NCBI GenBank assembly: GCA_027306915.1
Contig: DAHUYW010000022.1
Coordinates: 1 to 61,154, forward strand
Reading direction: 5' to 3'
Length of the DNA stretch: 61,154 nucleotides
Source of the DNA: Spirochaetales bacterium
Lineage (GTDB): Bacteria; Spirochaetota; Spirochaetia; DAHUYW01
Shown here: in pieces, positions 26,688 to 35,509 of the stretch
Numbering within the stretch: the first letter of the stretch is position 1
Layout: every line of letters begins with the position of its first letter
Position numbers and translations under genes: made by a program
Notes under the pieces: generated by a model
Told to the model about the DNA's origin: nothing
What the model saw: the letters and a program-made list of their open reading frames with translations, nothing else
Database searches by the model: none

Positions 26688-27119
26688 TTACGGTACGGTG
26701 ACTGCGGTCGTGAGCGCCTGGGCGCCGTAGAGGGTGAAGTCGGGCCCTTCATAGTAAGGCTCGCCGTTCTCCCACACCCCGTCGCCGTTCAGGTCGAGCC
26801 AGATCAGGGCAAAGTAGGAATCGTCCTGCAGCCCGGTGAAGGTGATGCTTGCGGTGTAGGTTGAGGTTGCCGAGCTGTACGAGAGCCCCGAGGCCAAGGT
26901 CTCTATGGGGTAGCTGCTGCCGCTCTCGTAGATCGAAGCGAACACCTCCGGGGCCGGCGAGCTCGATGCCGCAGTGTCTTTCGTCGAGATCTGGAAGGTG
27001 ACGGAGTTAGCTGTCTGATCCGGATAGAACCCCCGAAGCATGGGGTTGCAGCCGGCGAGCAGAAGAGCTCCCCCGGCCATCAGGAATGCAACGGTAAGAT
27101 AGGGCAGGTTTCTTTTCAT
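26688..27119 (-). CDS. Small lipoprotein
   Basis: This 143-residue lipoprotein has a hydrophobic signal ending in the lipobox LLAGC (cysteine near residue 24). The mature part is rich in Ser, Thr and Tyr with beta-strand patterns. It contains DLNGDGVWENGE, a calcium-loop-like turn seen in surface Ig-fold and dockerin-like proteins. It starts 15 bases after the outer-membrane-like gene and is cotranscribed with it. The function is unknown; a partner of the preceding barrel is a reasonable guess. Confidence 0.8.
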   Translation of the reverse strand: MKRNLPYLTVAFLMAGGALLLAGCNPMLRGFYPDQTANSVTFQISTKDTAASSSPAPEVFASIYESGSSYPIETLASGLSYSSATSTYTASITFTGLQDDSYFALIWLDLNGDGVWENGEPYYEGPDFTLYGAQALTTAVTVP

Positions 27120-27134
27120 ATTCTCGCACCCTCC

Positions 27135-27728
27135 CTACCACATGTAGAGCGTGAGCCCGACCGACCAGATGAGGCCATTCCTCAAGGAGGCCATCGAGCT
27201 GCTCCGCATCGTCTGGTCCATCGACCACATTCCGCCGAGCGTGGAGGAAAGGTCGCCTATCCTGGGAAAGACCTCGGTGGCCGAGACCGTGACGCCCCAC
27301 CACCGGGATCTTACCCCGAATCCTGCTCGAATGTTCGCTCCCATGTCCGCGAGGGGCTGCAGGCCGACGTCGTAGATCCACAGGTTGTTGAGCCCGACCT
27401 CGGCAAAGGCAAGCAGAGGGCCTCCGGCGAGGCGGATGCCCGCGTCATAGAGATTCAGGAAACTAGGCACGCTGTATGAGCCCGATGTCAGGTTCTGAGT
27501 CATGTAATAGGGAAGTGAGATTGCATCCCAGGAGAGGTAGCCGCTGTGCCAGAAGTTGTGTGCGAGGTGAAAGCCGATCATCCAGTCGATGGTGCCGGAA
27601 GGCTGCGAGGGCAACGACCCCTGGCTTGCCGGGAACAACGACATGCCGAGCTCCCACTCAGCGAAGACAGGAGTGGCCGCTCCAAGAATCAGGATCGCCA
27701 AGAAGGCGACCCGCATTCGTTTCCTCAT
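27135..27728 (-). CDS. Small outer-membrane beta-barrel-like protein
   Basis: This protein of about 197 residues has a signal peptide (AFLAILILGAATPVFA) and a mature part of alternating hydrophobic strands rich in Trp, Gly and Tyr (MIGFHLAHNFWHSGYLSWDA, WWGVTVSATEVFPRIG). It ends in LTLYMW, an aromatic C-terminus usual for outer-membrane barrels. I chose the ATG at 27728 because the signal peptide then starts with MRKRMR; a GTG ten codons earlier is possible. A lipoprotein gene follows. The specific function is not recognised. Confidence 0.75.
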   Translation of the reverse strand: MRKRMRVAFLAILILGAATPVFAEWELGMSLFPASQGSLPSQPSGTIDWMIGFHLAHNFWHSGYLSWDAISLPYYMTQNLTSGSYSVPSFLNLYDAGIRLAGGPLLAFAEVGLNNLWIYDVGLQPLADMGANIRAGFGVRSRWWGVTVSATEVFPRIGDLSSTLGGMWSMDQTMRSSSMASLRNGLIWSVGLTLYMW

Positions 27729-27777
27729 AGTACCCCCGGATAGAGTTGCATGAAACACGATGGGGCTCCGCTAGGAG

Positions 27778-27806
27778 AATATACTACTCCTGGAGAGGAC
27801 CGACAA
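27778..27806 (-). promoter_or_regulatory. Promoter with overlapping dyad upstream of the outer-membrane-like gene
   Basis: On the minus strand, TTGTCG (27806-27801), a 17-base spacer and TATATT (27783-27778) form a fair sigma-70 promoter about 50 bases before the start. AGGAG-N9-CTCCT (27773-27791) spans the -10 and could be an operator. Confidence 0.45.
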
Positions 27807-27900
27807 AGATCCAGGTGGCGAAAGAGCATCGGCGGCTCGCGCCGAAAGGCATCGCCGCGGCCCCGGAGAGGGCGGACAAGCGGCGGCGCGGAGCTACAGC

Positions 27901-27950
27901 GCTCCGCCCGACGCTCCGTCGGTTAGGCTCCGCCCGCTATGCTCCGCCCG
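27901..27950. repeat. Three copies of GCTCCGCCCG around the MFS stop codon
   Basis: Exact 10-bp copies lie at 27901-27910, 27927-27936 and 27941-27950, with a partial copy (CGCTCCG) near 27912. The last copy is inside the 3' end of the MFS gene (27937-29406). Spacing is irregular, so it is not CRISPR. A GGAGC-N6-GCTCC dyad (27891-27906) precedes the first copy. The rest of 27807-27900 holds nothing I can name. Confidence 0.6.
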
Positions 27951-29406
27951 CGAGGTCCGGCCGCAGCTGCGACGGCCGTAAGAACGATGCGGCGGCGGCG
28001 AGGATAGTGACGGCAAACGAGACGAGGAAGGCCTCGTGGAGCCCCTGCTGGAAGGCCGCAAGCACCTTCGGGGCGTTCTCCATCCCCCCGCCGTAGAGGA
28101 AGACATGGTACATCACCTTCTGCGGGATACGGCTCAGGACCAGGGGAAAGGCGATGGTGATGCTGAACATCTGCCCCGTGTTCCCCAGCATGATGTTCGT
28201 CGCCGAGGCGATCCCGCGCCGCTCGGTCGCCACCGATGACATGATCGCGTTCGTGTTCGGCGCGCTGAAGAGGCCGGAGCCGCCTCCCATGAGGATCATG
28301 AAGAGGGCAAGCACCAGATAGCTCGTGGAAGCGGTGATGGTGGCAAGTCCCAGGAGCCCCACGCTGGAGACGAGGAGGCCCGCCGTCGCGAGACCCCGCG
28401 ACCCGTGGCGATCCGAGAGAAAGCCTGAGAAGGGCCCGACTGCGAGGAAGGCGAGGCCGAAGGGGGCGGTCATGATGCCCGCCTGGAGGGGATCCTTTCC
28501 ATAGGGCCCCTGGAGGAAAAAGGTAAGGAGGAAGAGCACCGCTCCTCGGGCGAGCCCGTTCAAGCCTCCGGCGAGGTTGGCGAGCGTGAACAGCCGATGG
28601 CGGAAGAGTCCGAAGTCCAGCATCGGCTCGGCCACCCGACGCTCGATCAGGACGAAGGCGGCAAGCACGACGACTCCAGCCCCGATGAGAAAGTAGGGAA
28701 GTGCGGGCGAGCCAGCCGGAAAGGCAGTGAGGGAGAGCCCAAGCAGCAGCGCCGCCAGTCCGATCGTGAAGGTGAGGCTTCCCCACAGATCGAAGTGCTG
28801 GCCGCCCGGCAGCGTCTCCGGCTCGCGCAGGCGCAAGATCCCCCATATCGTTCCCAGGAGGCCGAGGGGCACGTTGATGAGGAAGATCCACCGCCAGTTG
28901 ATCGCGGCAAGAAGCCCGCCTACGACCGGGCCGAGGATGAATCCCGCCGCGAAGGCAATCTGGTTCACCCCGAGGCCGAGCCCGATCCGCCCGTGGCGGA
29001 AGGCATCGGTAACGATTGGAGCGCTGTTTGCGAAGAGAAGGGCGCCGCCGATTCCCTGGATCACCCTCGCGAGAACGAGATCCCAGCCGTGATAGCGCGC
29101 CTGGGCGAGCCCGGCAAAGAGCGACCCCAGCGTGAAGATGGCGAAGCCCGCGTTATAGAGGCTCTTCCTCCCGAACATGTCCGCAAGCCGTCCGATGACC
29201 GGGACGACGGCCGTGGTCACGAGGAGGTAGGCGAGGAGCACCCAGATTACGGTGAGGAAGTCGGCCTTTAGATTCACGAGGATGTCGGGAAGGCCGATGA
29301 TCAGAGCCGAGCCCTGGATCGAGGCCAGAAGCGCTCCGACCGTGGTCACTGAGAGGGCTACCCATTCGTAGCCCGCAGTCGATGTGCTGTCCTGTGTCGT
29401 ACTCAT
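27937..29406 (-). CDS. MFS drug exporter, DHA2 (14-helix) type
   Basis: This 489-residue inner-membrane proton antiporter of the EmrB/QacA branch has about 14 hydrophobic segments. The loop 2-3 motif reads GRLADMFGRKSLYNAG. Motif C appears as GVNQIAFAAGFILGPVVGG, which marks antiporters. It follows the metallo-beta-lactamase hydrolase gene by 36 bases on the same strand, and a WYL regulator faces the pair, so a regulated detoxification unit is likely. The substrate is unknown. Confidence 0.92.
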   Translation of the reverse strand: MSTTQDSTSTAGYEWVALSVTTVGALLASIQGSALIIGLPDILVNLKADFLTVIWVLLAYLLVTTAVVPVIGRLADMFGRKSLYNAGFAIFTLGSLFAGLAQARYHGWDLVLARVIQGIGGALLFANSAPIVTDAFRHGRIGLGLGVNQIAFAAGFILGPVVGGLLAAINWRWIFLINVPLGLLGTIWGILRLREPETLPGGQHFDLWGSLTFTIGLAALLLGLSLTAFPAGSPALPYFLIGAGVVVLAAFVLIERRVAEPMLDFGLFRHRLFTLANLAGGLNGLARGAVLFLLTFFLQGPYGKDPLQAGIMTAPFGLAFLAVGPFSGFLSDRHGSRGLATAGLLVSSVGLLGLATITASTSYLVLALFMILMGGGSGLFSAPNTNAIMSSVATERRGIASATNIMLGNTGQMFSITIAFPLVLSRIPQKVMYHVFLYGGGMENAPKVLAAFQQGLHEAFLVSFAVTILAAAASFLRPSQLRPDLAGGA

Positions 29407-29442
29407 TTGATTGTCTCGTTTCCGGTGCAGGTGATGGGAATG

Positions 29443-30180
29443 TTAGGCAGGCGGCGCAAGCTCGCGTAGGCGCGCAAGCGCGCCGGGCGCGGACAGACCG
29501 CCGTGGTAGCAGAGCACGCGGTCGATCGCGAAGGGCAGGAGCTTGCGAAGCGATGCGGTTGCCTGCGGCAGGTCGGGAGTCGCCTGGGGGCTCGGACCCG
29601 CGAGGACGCCGCTCTCCGCGCGCAGCGCATCCCCCGAGACGAGGAGTCGATCGGCCTCGAAGTACAGGCTGATGTGACCCGGCGTGTGGCCGGGGGTGTG
29701 GATCACGACGATACCGCCCCGGTAGGGGAGCGTCTCGCCGTCGGCAAGTGCGCGGTCTACCCGGACCTTCGGCGGGTTGGCGAAAAGCCTGCGGACTCCC
29801 TCGCGCTGCCCTTCGGGCATTGCCGCAAGCATCGCCTCCAGGCGGCTTGGGTTCATCTTGAGGAGCGCGCGCTCGCCCTGAATATAGGGGATGTCGTCGG
29901 CATGCGCGAGAACCTGCGCCTTGCTCGCCTCAACCACGGCGCTCGCCCCGCCGATGTGGTCGATGTCCTGATGGGTGAGGATGACCCTGCGGATGTCCTT
30001 CCACCCGAGGCCGAGCCTGGTCAGGTGAGCCTGGATCGCGACATGCGACCCGGGCGTCCCGGTGTCGATAAGCGTGGCACCGTCCTTCTCGTCCCACATG
30101 AGCACCGGATAGATGGTGCTTTCGTTTGCACCGAAGCGCATCTGGATGTCGAGCGCCTCGAGGTTCTTTCCTATGTTCAT
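29443..30180 (-). CDS. Metallo-beta-lactamase-fold hydrolase
   Basis: This is a 245-residue zinc hydrolase. The metal-binding signature reads THQDIDHIGG (near residue 90), with later HTPGHTPGH, SGDAL and a final CYHGG, all in the right order for the glyoxalase II / lactonase branch. No signal peptide is present. It heads the transcript with the MFS exporter and diverges from the WYL regulator. It may hydrolyse a lactone, thioester or drug that the exporter also handles; this is inference. Confidence 0.92.
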   Translation of the reverse strand: MNIGKNLEALDIQMRFGANESTIYPVLMWDEKDGATLIDTGTPGSHVAIQAHLTRLGLGWKDIRRVILTHQDIDHIGGASAVVEASKAQVLAHADDIPYIQGERALLKMNPSRLEAMLAAMPEGQREGVRRLFANPPKVRVDRALADGETLPYRGGIVVIHTPGHTPGHISLYFEADRLLVSGDALRAESGVLAGPSPQATPDLPQATASLRKLLPFAIDRVLCYHGGLSAPGALARLRELAPPA

Positions 30181-30182
30181 TT

Positions 30183-30204
30183 CCCACTAAGGTACGTAGG
30201 TGGG
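30183..30204. promoter_or_regulatory. Candidate operator between the hydrolase and the WYL regulator
   Basis: CCCAC (30183-30187) and GTGGG (30200-30204) flank AGGTACGTAGG with the palindrome TACGTA inside. It lies directly upstream of the hydrolase ATG in the 155-base divergent region. It is a candidate site for the adjacent regulator. Confidence 0.35.
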
Positions 30205-30335
30205 TAGTGGAGAGTCAAGCAGGGCTCAGTGTGGCCCGAGGAGACCGCGGTGCCGCAGGCCCCCCTGCCGCTTGGCGCCGACACCCCGTTGACCCTATCA
30301 TCCTCGGTGACAGGGAGGAGCGATGGCGGCGCTGC

Positions 30336-31370
30336 ATGCGGTCGATGATCATGCCCATCGTCCCTTCGAGGCGGGTGGGTGTGGCAAAGGCTGACAATCT
30401 TCTCGCGGTGCTGTGGCTTCTGCGGTCGCGGGGGCGGCTCTCGGCTTCGCAGATCGCCGAGGAGCTGGGTACAACCGTGCGAACGGTGTATCGGTACATC
30501 GACGCCCTTTGCGCGAGCGGAGCCCCTATCGCCGCAGAGGGCGGACCCGGCGGCGGCTACCTTCTGCTCGATACCTTTCGGGAGCCGCCCGTGTTTTTCG
30601 ATGCCGAGGAGCGCACGGCTCTCCTGCACGCCTCGCTGTTCGCCGACCGGGCCGGCTACCCTTTCTCGGACGCCATGCAGCGCGCCCTTCGCAAGATCCG
30701 CCGCCGGATGGACGGCCGCCAGCTTCGTGAGCTTGCGCGCCATGAGGATGCCCTGGGCGTCGTTGCGCAGGACCCCCCCTCCCCCGGCACCGAAGCCGGC
30801 CGTCTCACGGAGCTTCTCGGGCGGATCGAGAGGGCCGCAGCCGAGAGCCGCACCCTCTCGATCGAGTACTCAAAGCGCGAGAGGGGGGCGTCGCAGCGGC
30901 GCACCATTGAGCCGTACGGCGTCGTCTATTGGCGCGAGAGCTGGTACGTGGCCGCCTACTGCCGTCTGCGCAAGGAGATACGCCTCTTCCGCGCCGACCG
31001 GATATCGACACTCGCGGAGGGCGGAGAGCGCTTCGAGCGGCCTGCGGGCTTCTCGGCGGGCGATTTCCTCGTGCGCACCTTGATGCCGGCCGCGCCGAAA
31101 GACGATGCGATCGCCGTGCGCATCGAAGGTGAGCCCGCCGCAATCGACCATCTTTCGCGCACCTGGTTTTTGAAGAGCTTCGTGACGGCCCGCTCGGACT
31201 GTGCGCTTGAGGTTACCGTGACTCGCGAGGGCGCCAACGAGCACCTCCCCGCGCTCCTGCTCGGCTACGGCACCTCGCTTCGCATCGCCGCGCCCCCGGA
31301 GCCCGCCGCGCGCCTGGCAGCCCTGGCTGCGAAGGTCGCCGCTTTTCACGCATCCTCCGATAATCACTGA
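30336..31370 (+). CDS. HTH-WYL transcriptional regulator
   Basis: This is a DeoR-like winged helix (residues about 15-75, LLAVLWLLRSRGRLSASQIA then RTVYRYIDALCASGAPI and GGGYLL). It is followed by a WYL ligand domain (ESRTLSIEYSKR ... EPYGVVYWRESWYVAAYCR ... RLFRADRI) and a C-terminal WCX-like domain. Total length is about 344 residues from ATG 30336. GTG 30381 (VAKADNLL) is an equally good start for a family that often begins just before the helix. It is divergent from the hydrolase/exporter pair and probably controls it. Confidence 0.9.
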   Translation: MRSMIMPIVPSRRVGVAKADNLLAVLWLLRSRGRLSASQIAEELGTTVRTVYRYIDALCASGAPIAAEGGPGGGYLLLDTFREPPVFFDAEERTALLHASLFADRAGYPFSDAMQRALRKIRRRMDGRQLRELARHEDALGVVAQDPPSPGTEAGRLTELLGRIERAAAESRTLSIEYSKRERGASQRRTIEPYGVVYWRESWYVAAYCRLRKEIRLFRADRISTLAEGGERFERPAGFSAGDFLVRTLMPAAPKDDAIAVRIEGEPAAIDHLSRTWFLKSFVTARSDCALEVTVTREGANEHLPALLLGYGTSLRIAAPPEPAARLAALAAKVAAFHASSDNH

Positions 31371-31422
31371 CCGCTTCTGTCAGGGGGCCTGGTGTACCTT
31401 GCAACCCACGGAGGTCAGGAGA

Positions 31423-32238
31423 ATGCGTTCACTTCAGGGTTTCGTCGAGGTGCAGGGAGCCCGGCTGCACTATGAAATCGAGGGATCGGGCCGGCCGGTC
31501 CTGTTGATCCATGCGGCAAACACCGACGCGCGGATGTGGGAGGAAACGGCCGCCGCGCTCTCTTCGCGCTACCGGATCATCCGCTACGACATGCGGGGGA
31601 TGGGTAGATCGGAGATGGGAACCGAGGGCTACACAGCCTACCGCGACATCGAAGGGGTGCTTGACGCCGTCGACATCGGCGCCTGCACCCTTGTCGGGGT
31701 CTCCGCCGGCGGGTACTGCGCGCTCGAGTTTGTCCTGGCGCAGCCGCGGCGCGTCGCTTCCCTCGTGCTCGTCTCGGCGGGGCTATTCGCCTCCGAAGCT
31801 TCCGAGTCCGACGAGCACAAGAGGGCCGCTGCGGAGCTCGCGGCCGCGGGCGATCTCGAGGCGATGGCGGAGGCCTATGCCCGCATGTGGCTCGACGGCC
31901 CGGGCCAGTCAAGCGCTCGGGTTTCGGCACAGACACGGCGCCGATTCCTCGCTATGGCAAAGGACGCGTTCGCGCGGCGGGCCGAGTACCGCTTCCCGGA
32001 GCTCATGACTCCCGAACCGGGAAAGCGCTTGCGCGAGATTGCCTGTCCGACGCTTGTCATCGACGGCGAGCTCGACTTTCCGGAATCCCACCTTTTTGCG
32101 GAGCTCTTTGCCCGCGAGATCCCCGGCGCTAGGCGGATCACCCTGGCCGGGTCGGCCCATCTTCCGCCGCTGGACCAGCCGGAGGCCTTCCACCGCATCC
32201 TGCGGGAGTTCCTCGCAGAACGGGAGGGGGCGCCATGA
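31423..32238 (+). CDS. Alpha/beta hydrolase
   Basis: This 271-residue hydrolase has an oxyanion loop LLIHAANTDARMW, a nucleophile elbow GVSAGG (serine), an acid in IDGELDFP and a histidine in GSAHLPPLDQPE. It belongs to the 3-oxoadipate enol-lactonase / haloperoxidase-like group by motif order. The ATG 31423 has AGGAG before it. Its stop overlaps the ATG of the broken ScyD/E gene. The substrate is unknown. Confidence 0.9.
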   Translation: MRSLQGFVEVQGARLHYEIEGSGRPVLLIHAANTDARMWEETAAALSSRYRIIRYDMRGMGRSEMGTEGYTAYRDIEGVLDAVDIGACTLVGVSAGGYCALEFVLAQPRRVASLVLVSAGLFASEASESDEHKRAAAELAAAGDLEAMAEAYARMWLDGPGQSSARVSAQTRRRFLAMAKDAFARRAEYRFPELMTPEPGKRLREIACPTLVIDGELDFPESHLFAELFAREIPGARRITLAGSAHLPPLDQPEAFHRILREFLAEREGAP

Positions 32239-32800
32239 GCGCGGCAGCTCCTGCTTCCGCCTCGGTCTTCTTTCGCGGCCTGGACAATCCGCGCGGCCTC
32301 GCCTTCGGTCCGGACGGCTTCCTCTATGTGGCCGAGGGCGGGCGGGCGGAACCACGAGCGTGACGAGTGCGGAGGACTGCGAGCAGGTGCCCCCGCCCAT
32401 CGGTCCCTACACCGCCGGGCCGGCCAGCGCCCGCATTCGCAGGTTGAGTCCCGACGGCGGCCGCGACGCGGTCATAGCGGCGGGGATTCCCTCAAGCCAG
32501 ACGAGCGCGAGGTCCGGAGGAATGGTGAGCGGCGTGGCCGCCATCGCCTTCGATGTTTCCGGCCGCCTCTATGCCCTGGAGACGACGACGGTCGACAACT
32601 CCGGACCGGCACCCGGAAGCGGCCGGGTGGTGCGAGTGCTCCCGGGCTCCGAAACGCCGGAGGCAGTCGCGTCGGGACTCACCTTCCCGACGGCGATGAC
32701 CTTCGGACCGGACGGTATGCTCTACGTTTCCAACTTCGGCTACGGCTTCCCTCCGGGCTCGGGGCAGATCGTGCGCGTGGAGGTCCCGGACCCGCTGTGA
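32235..32800 (+). pseudogene. Frameshifted and shortened ScyD/ScyE-family gene
   Basis: Two frames together give one protein. From ATG 32235 it reads GLDNPRGLAFGPDGFLYVAE and stops near 32363. The next frame continues from the same point with GGTTSVTSAEDCEQVPPPIG and SGVAAIAFDVSGRLYALE to TFGPDGMLYVSNFGYG and a stop at 32800. A missing G in the run GGGCGGGCGG near 32340 explains the break. Full ScyD/E proteins (beta-propeller like, about 350 residues) have a long middle section that is absent here, so an internal deletion is also likely. Its ATG overlaps the hydrolase stop. Confidence 0.7.
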
Positions 32801-32804
32801 TAGA

Positions 32805-34619
32805 ATGCCGCCCATGGCGCGCACAACCCGGTCAAGCGACTTCGGATTTCTCATCGGTCCCGCCCGTTGGTTGTTGCTCATCGCGGGCATTGCGATTGTC
32901 CTCGTCGTCTGGTCGATCGGCTACAACTACGGCAGCGCATACTATCTCTACCTGCCGATTGCCGTTGTGCCGTTTGCGGGGTACCTCCTCCTGCGCAGAA
33001 GCGCCCTGGCCTACAGGGCGCGAGCGCGCGTCGCCCGTCGGTGGGGCGGCGCCTCCCCATCAGACCGGAAGGAGATGGAGCCGTCGGGCCTCGAATTCTA
33101 TTTCGAGTCCTTCGTGCGGCCCCGGCAGGTGTCCATCGACAGCCGCACCTGGAAGGATCTCGGGCTGGGTGACCTGTACAGGGAGATGGACACCTGCTAT
33201 AGCGCCGCCGGACGCAACGAGCTGTATGCCCTCCTTCGCTGCTGCCTTCCGGACCCGGCCGAAGTGATCGAGCGGGACCGGGCAATCGCGATGCTCAGAG
33301 CGGACGGCATCTTCCGCACTCGCCTGTTGAGCGAGCTTGCGCTGCTTGACGATCATCCGGGCCGTGATTGCGCGGCGCTCATCTCGGAAGAGTCCGCACG
33401 AAGAGATCCAATGCAGGCTCTCTTCGTCGTGCTCAGTCTGAGCGCGGTGGCATCGGTGTTTGCCCCAGTCTTTCTCGGACTCGGAACGGGTTTCCTTCTG
33501 CTGTTTGCCGTCTTCGGATTGAATATGTGGGTTTACTATCGCAAGGCACGGCACATATCGAGCTACATCCCGGCGCTCCGCTCGCTTGACGCCATCGTGC
33601 GGCAGGCTATCCGCGTGTGCCGGCTCAACCCTCCTGAGCCCTTCGGAAAGCTCGAGGAAATGAGGCCGATCGTTGCACAGCTTCTCCCCCTTGCGCGCAC
33701 ATTCAGCTGGATTCTTACCGGCTCAGCGGCCGGAGTGACCTCGCTTTCCGGAGATCTTGCAGAGAGCATCCTCATGTACATTAAGATCTTCTTCCAGATC
33801 GACCTCATCGCGTTCGCACGCCTGAGCAGGGGAATTGAACGCAGGCGGGAGGAGCTCAAGGCCCTCTATCGAGCGATGGGGAGGATCGATGCGCTCCAGG
33901 CAATCGCATCCTACCGTGAAAGACGGGAGCTCGAAACCGAACCGTCGCCCGGCGAGGAGCTCTCGCTCAACGTCGAAGGGGTGTACCATCCGCTTGTCGT
34001 GGATGCGGTCGCCAACAGCGTCGCCGTTTCCCGACCCGGGGCCCTTATTACCGGCACGAATATGGCGGGAAAATCGACCTTCCTGCGCACCGTCGGTCTG
34101 AACGTGGTGCTGGCGCAGACGATCGGCGCATGCTTTGCGACTTCATATCGCGGAGGACGCTTCCTCGTCATGTCTTCCATTGAAAAGGCTGACAGTCTCG
34201 GCAGCGGCAAGAGTTTCTACTTTGACGAGGCGGAGCGCATCTTCCGGATGATCGAGCAGGTCGGCAGCGAAGTGCCCGTGCTGCTCCTGATCGACGAGCT
34301 GCTTTCAGGAACCAACTCCATTGAGCGTGAAGGAGCGTCGGTCGCCATCCTGCGCTACCTCGCCCAGCGTCACGCCCTGACCTTTGCGGCAACGCACGAC
34401 GTGGGTATAGCCCGCAGGGTTGAAGAGCTGTACACGCCCTTTTACTTCACGGATCATGCGGACGCAGGGGGACTCCGCTTCGATTACCGGATGAGGCCGG
34501 GACTCGTACGCAGCAGAAACGCAATCCGGCTGCTCTCCCTCATCGGGTATCCGCAAGATCTCGTGGACGAGGCGCTGCGTGAGGCCGGGACCGAATCGGA
34601 CGGTGCGGATCGACACTGA
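32805..34619 (+). CDS. Membrane-anchored MutS-family ATPase
   Basis: This 604-residue protein has two N-terminal membrane helices (about 16-60) and another hydrophobic pair near 205-245. Its C-terminal half is a MutS domain V with Walker A TGTNMAGKST (near 417), SSIEKADSLGSGKSFYF, Walker B LLLIDELLSGTN and the TFAATHD switch. It lacks the mismatch-recognition and connector domains, so it is one of the stand-alone MutS-like proteins, not mismatch repair MutS. The start has no clear ribosome site. It lies 4 bases after the ScyD/E remnant. The function in the family is unknown. Confidence 0.88.
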   Translation: MPPMARTTRSSDFGFLIGPARWLLLIAGIAIVLVVWSIGYNYGSAYYLYLPIAVVPFAGYLLLRRSALAYRARARVARRWGGASPSDRKEMEPSGLEFYFESFVRPRQVSIDSRTWKDLGLGDLYREMDTCYSAAGRNELYALLRCCLPDPAEVIERDRAIAMLRADGIFRTRLLSELALLDDHPGRDCAALISEESARRDPMQALFVVLSLSAVASVFAPVFLGLGTGFLLLFAVFGLNMWVYYRKARHISSYIPALRSLDAIVRQAIRVCRLNPPEPFGKLEEMRPIVAQLLPLARTFSWILTGSAAGVTSLSGDLAESILMYIKIFFQIDLIAFARLSRGIERRREELKALYRAMGRIDALQAIASYRERRELETEPSPGEELSLNVEGVYHPLVVDAVANSVAVSRPGALITGTNMAGKSTFLRTVGLNVVLAQTIGACFATSYRGGRFLVMSSIEKADSLGSGKSFYFDEAERIFRMIEQVGSEVPVLLLIDELLSGTNSIEREGASVAILRYLAQRHALTFAATHDVGIARRVEELYTPFYFTDHADAGGLRFDYRMRPGLVRSRNAIRLLSLIGYPQDLVDEALREAGTESDGADRH

Positions 34620-34628
34620 GGATGAAGA

Positions 34629-34654
34629 GGCGGTGCGATAGCCCTCGCACCGCC
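34629..34654. terminator. Perfect hairpin between convergent mutS-like gene and deoC
   Basis: GGCGGTGCGA and TCGCACCGCC pair over 10 bp around the loop TAGCCC. It is centred in the 49-base gap between two converging genes, so it probably acts in both directions. There is no U-tract. Confidence 0.65.
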
Positions 34655-34668
34655 GCGACGACGGCAAC

Positions 34669-35352
34669 TCACCTTCCGCTTCTCTTGTAGCACTCCTCCA
34701 TGATCTTCGCAGTTTGCGTCGCGCCAAACCGCGTGGCTCCGACCTCGCGCACCTTCAGGGCCATATCGAGATCCCGAACCCCGCCCGCGGCCTTGATCTG
34801 GACCTTCGCCGATACCGTTCGCCGCATGAGCTTCAGATCCTCGAGGGTCGCCCCGCCCGGCGCGAAGCCGGTGGAGGTCTTCACGAAGTCGGCTCCGGCC
34901 TGCTCGCACAACGAGCAGCCTATCTCTTTCAGCTCGTCCGTCAGATAGCAGTTCTCGAGGATGACCTTGACGAGAACGCCCTTCTCGTGGGCCGCGTCGA
35001 CCACCGCTTTGATGTCCTTTCGAACGTACTCGAAATCCCTGCTGCGGAGCTTTCCGATGTGGAGAACCATGTCGAGCTCGTGCGCTCCGTCCTCGATCGC
35101 AAGCTTGGCTTCGAACACCTTGGTTTCAGTCCGGTTGTAGCCGTGGGGGAAACCGACCACCGCAGCGACCCTCACCTCGCTTCCGGCCAGCGCCTTGCGG
35201 ACGACGGCGACATCCGTCGGAACGCAGCATACGGAGGCGACATCGTACTTTCTGGCTACTTCACAGCCCTCTTTGATCTCCTCGTCGGTCAGCTCAGGCT
35301 TCAGGAGTGAGTGGTCGATCATCTTCGCAATATCGGTGCAGGCGTAGTCCAT
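34669..35352 (-). CDS. deoC: Deoxyribose-phosphate aldolase
   Basis: DeoC cleaves 2-deoxyribose 5-phosphate to glyceraldehyde 3-phosphate and acetaldehyde. The 227-residue TIM barrel has IDHSLLKPELTDEEI at the start, VVGFPHGYNRTETKVFEA, the acid-base lysine in LVKVILENCYL and the Schiff-base lysine in FVKTSTGFAPGGAT, then KAAGGVRD. GGAGGTAGGG precedes the ATG. It stands alone; the 157 bases upstream (35353-35509) hold no gene that I can see. Confidence 0.96.
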   Translation of the reverse strand: MDYACTDIAKMIDHSLLKPELTDEEIKEGCEVARKYDVASVCCVPTDVAVVRKALAGSEVRVAAVVGFPHGYNRTETKVFEAKLAIEDGAHELDMVLHIGKLRSRDFEYVRKDIKAVVDAAHEKGVLVKVILENCYLTDELKEIGCSLCEQAGADFVKTSTGFAPGGATLEDLKLMRRTVSAKVQIKAAGGVRDLDMALKVREVGATRFGATQTAKIMEECYKRSGR

Positions 35353-35509
35353 TCCCTACCTCCAATGTAGACGGTTGGCTGTGGCGCTGTTTGGACATGG
35401 TAGCGGAAGAGGCTGCGGCTGGGAAGCTTCCTTGCCGGACGATCCAAGCGCGCCTGCGCCCTGGGACCTCAAGCCTGCCTCACTCGATGCCGCATTGCCC
35501 GTCGGCGTC

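Noticed and set aside
27901..27950. GCTCCGCCCG repeats as a CRISPR array
   Set aside because: The repeat is only 10 bp, spacers are 4 and 16 bases, and no cas genes are present.
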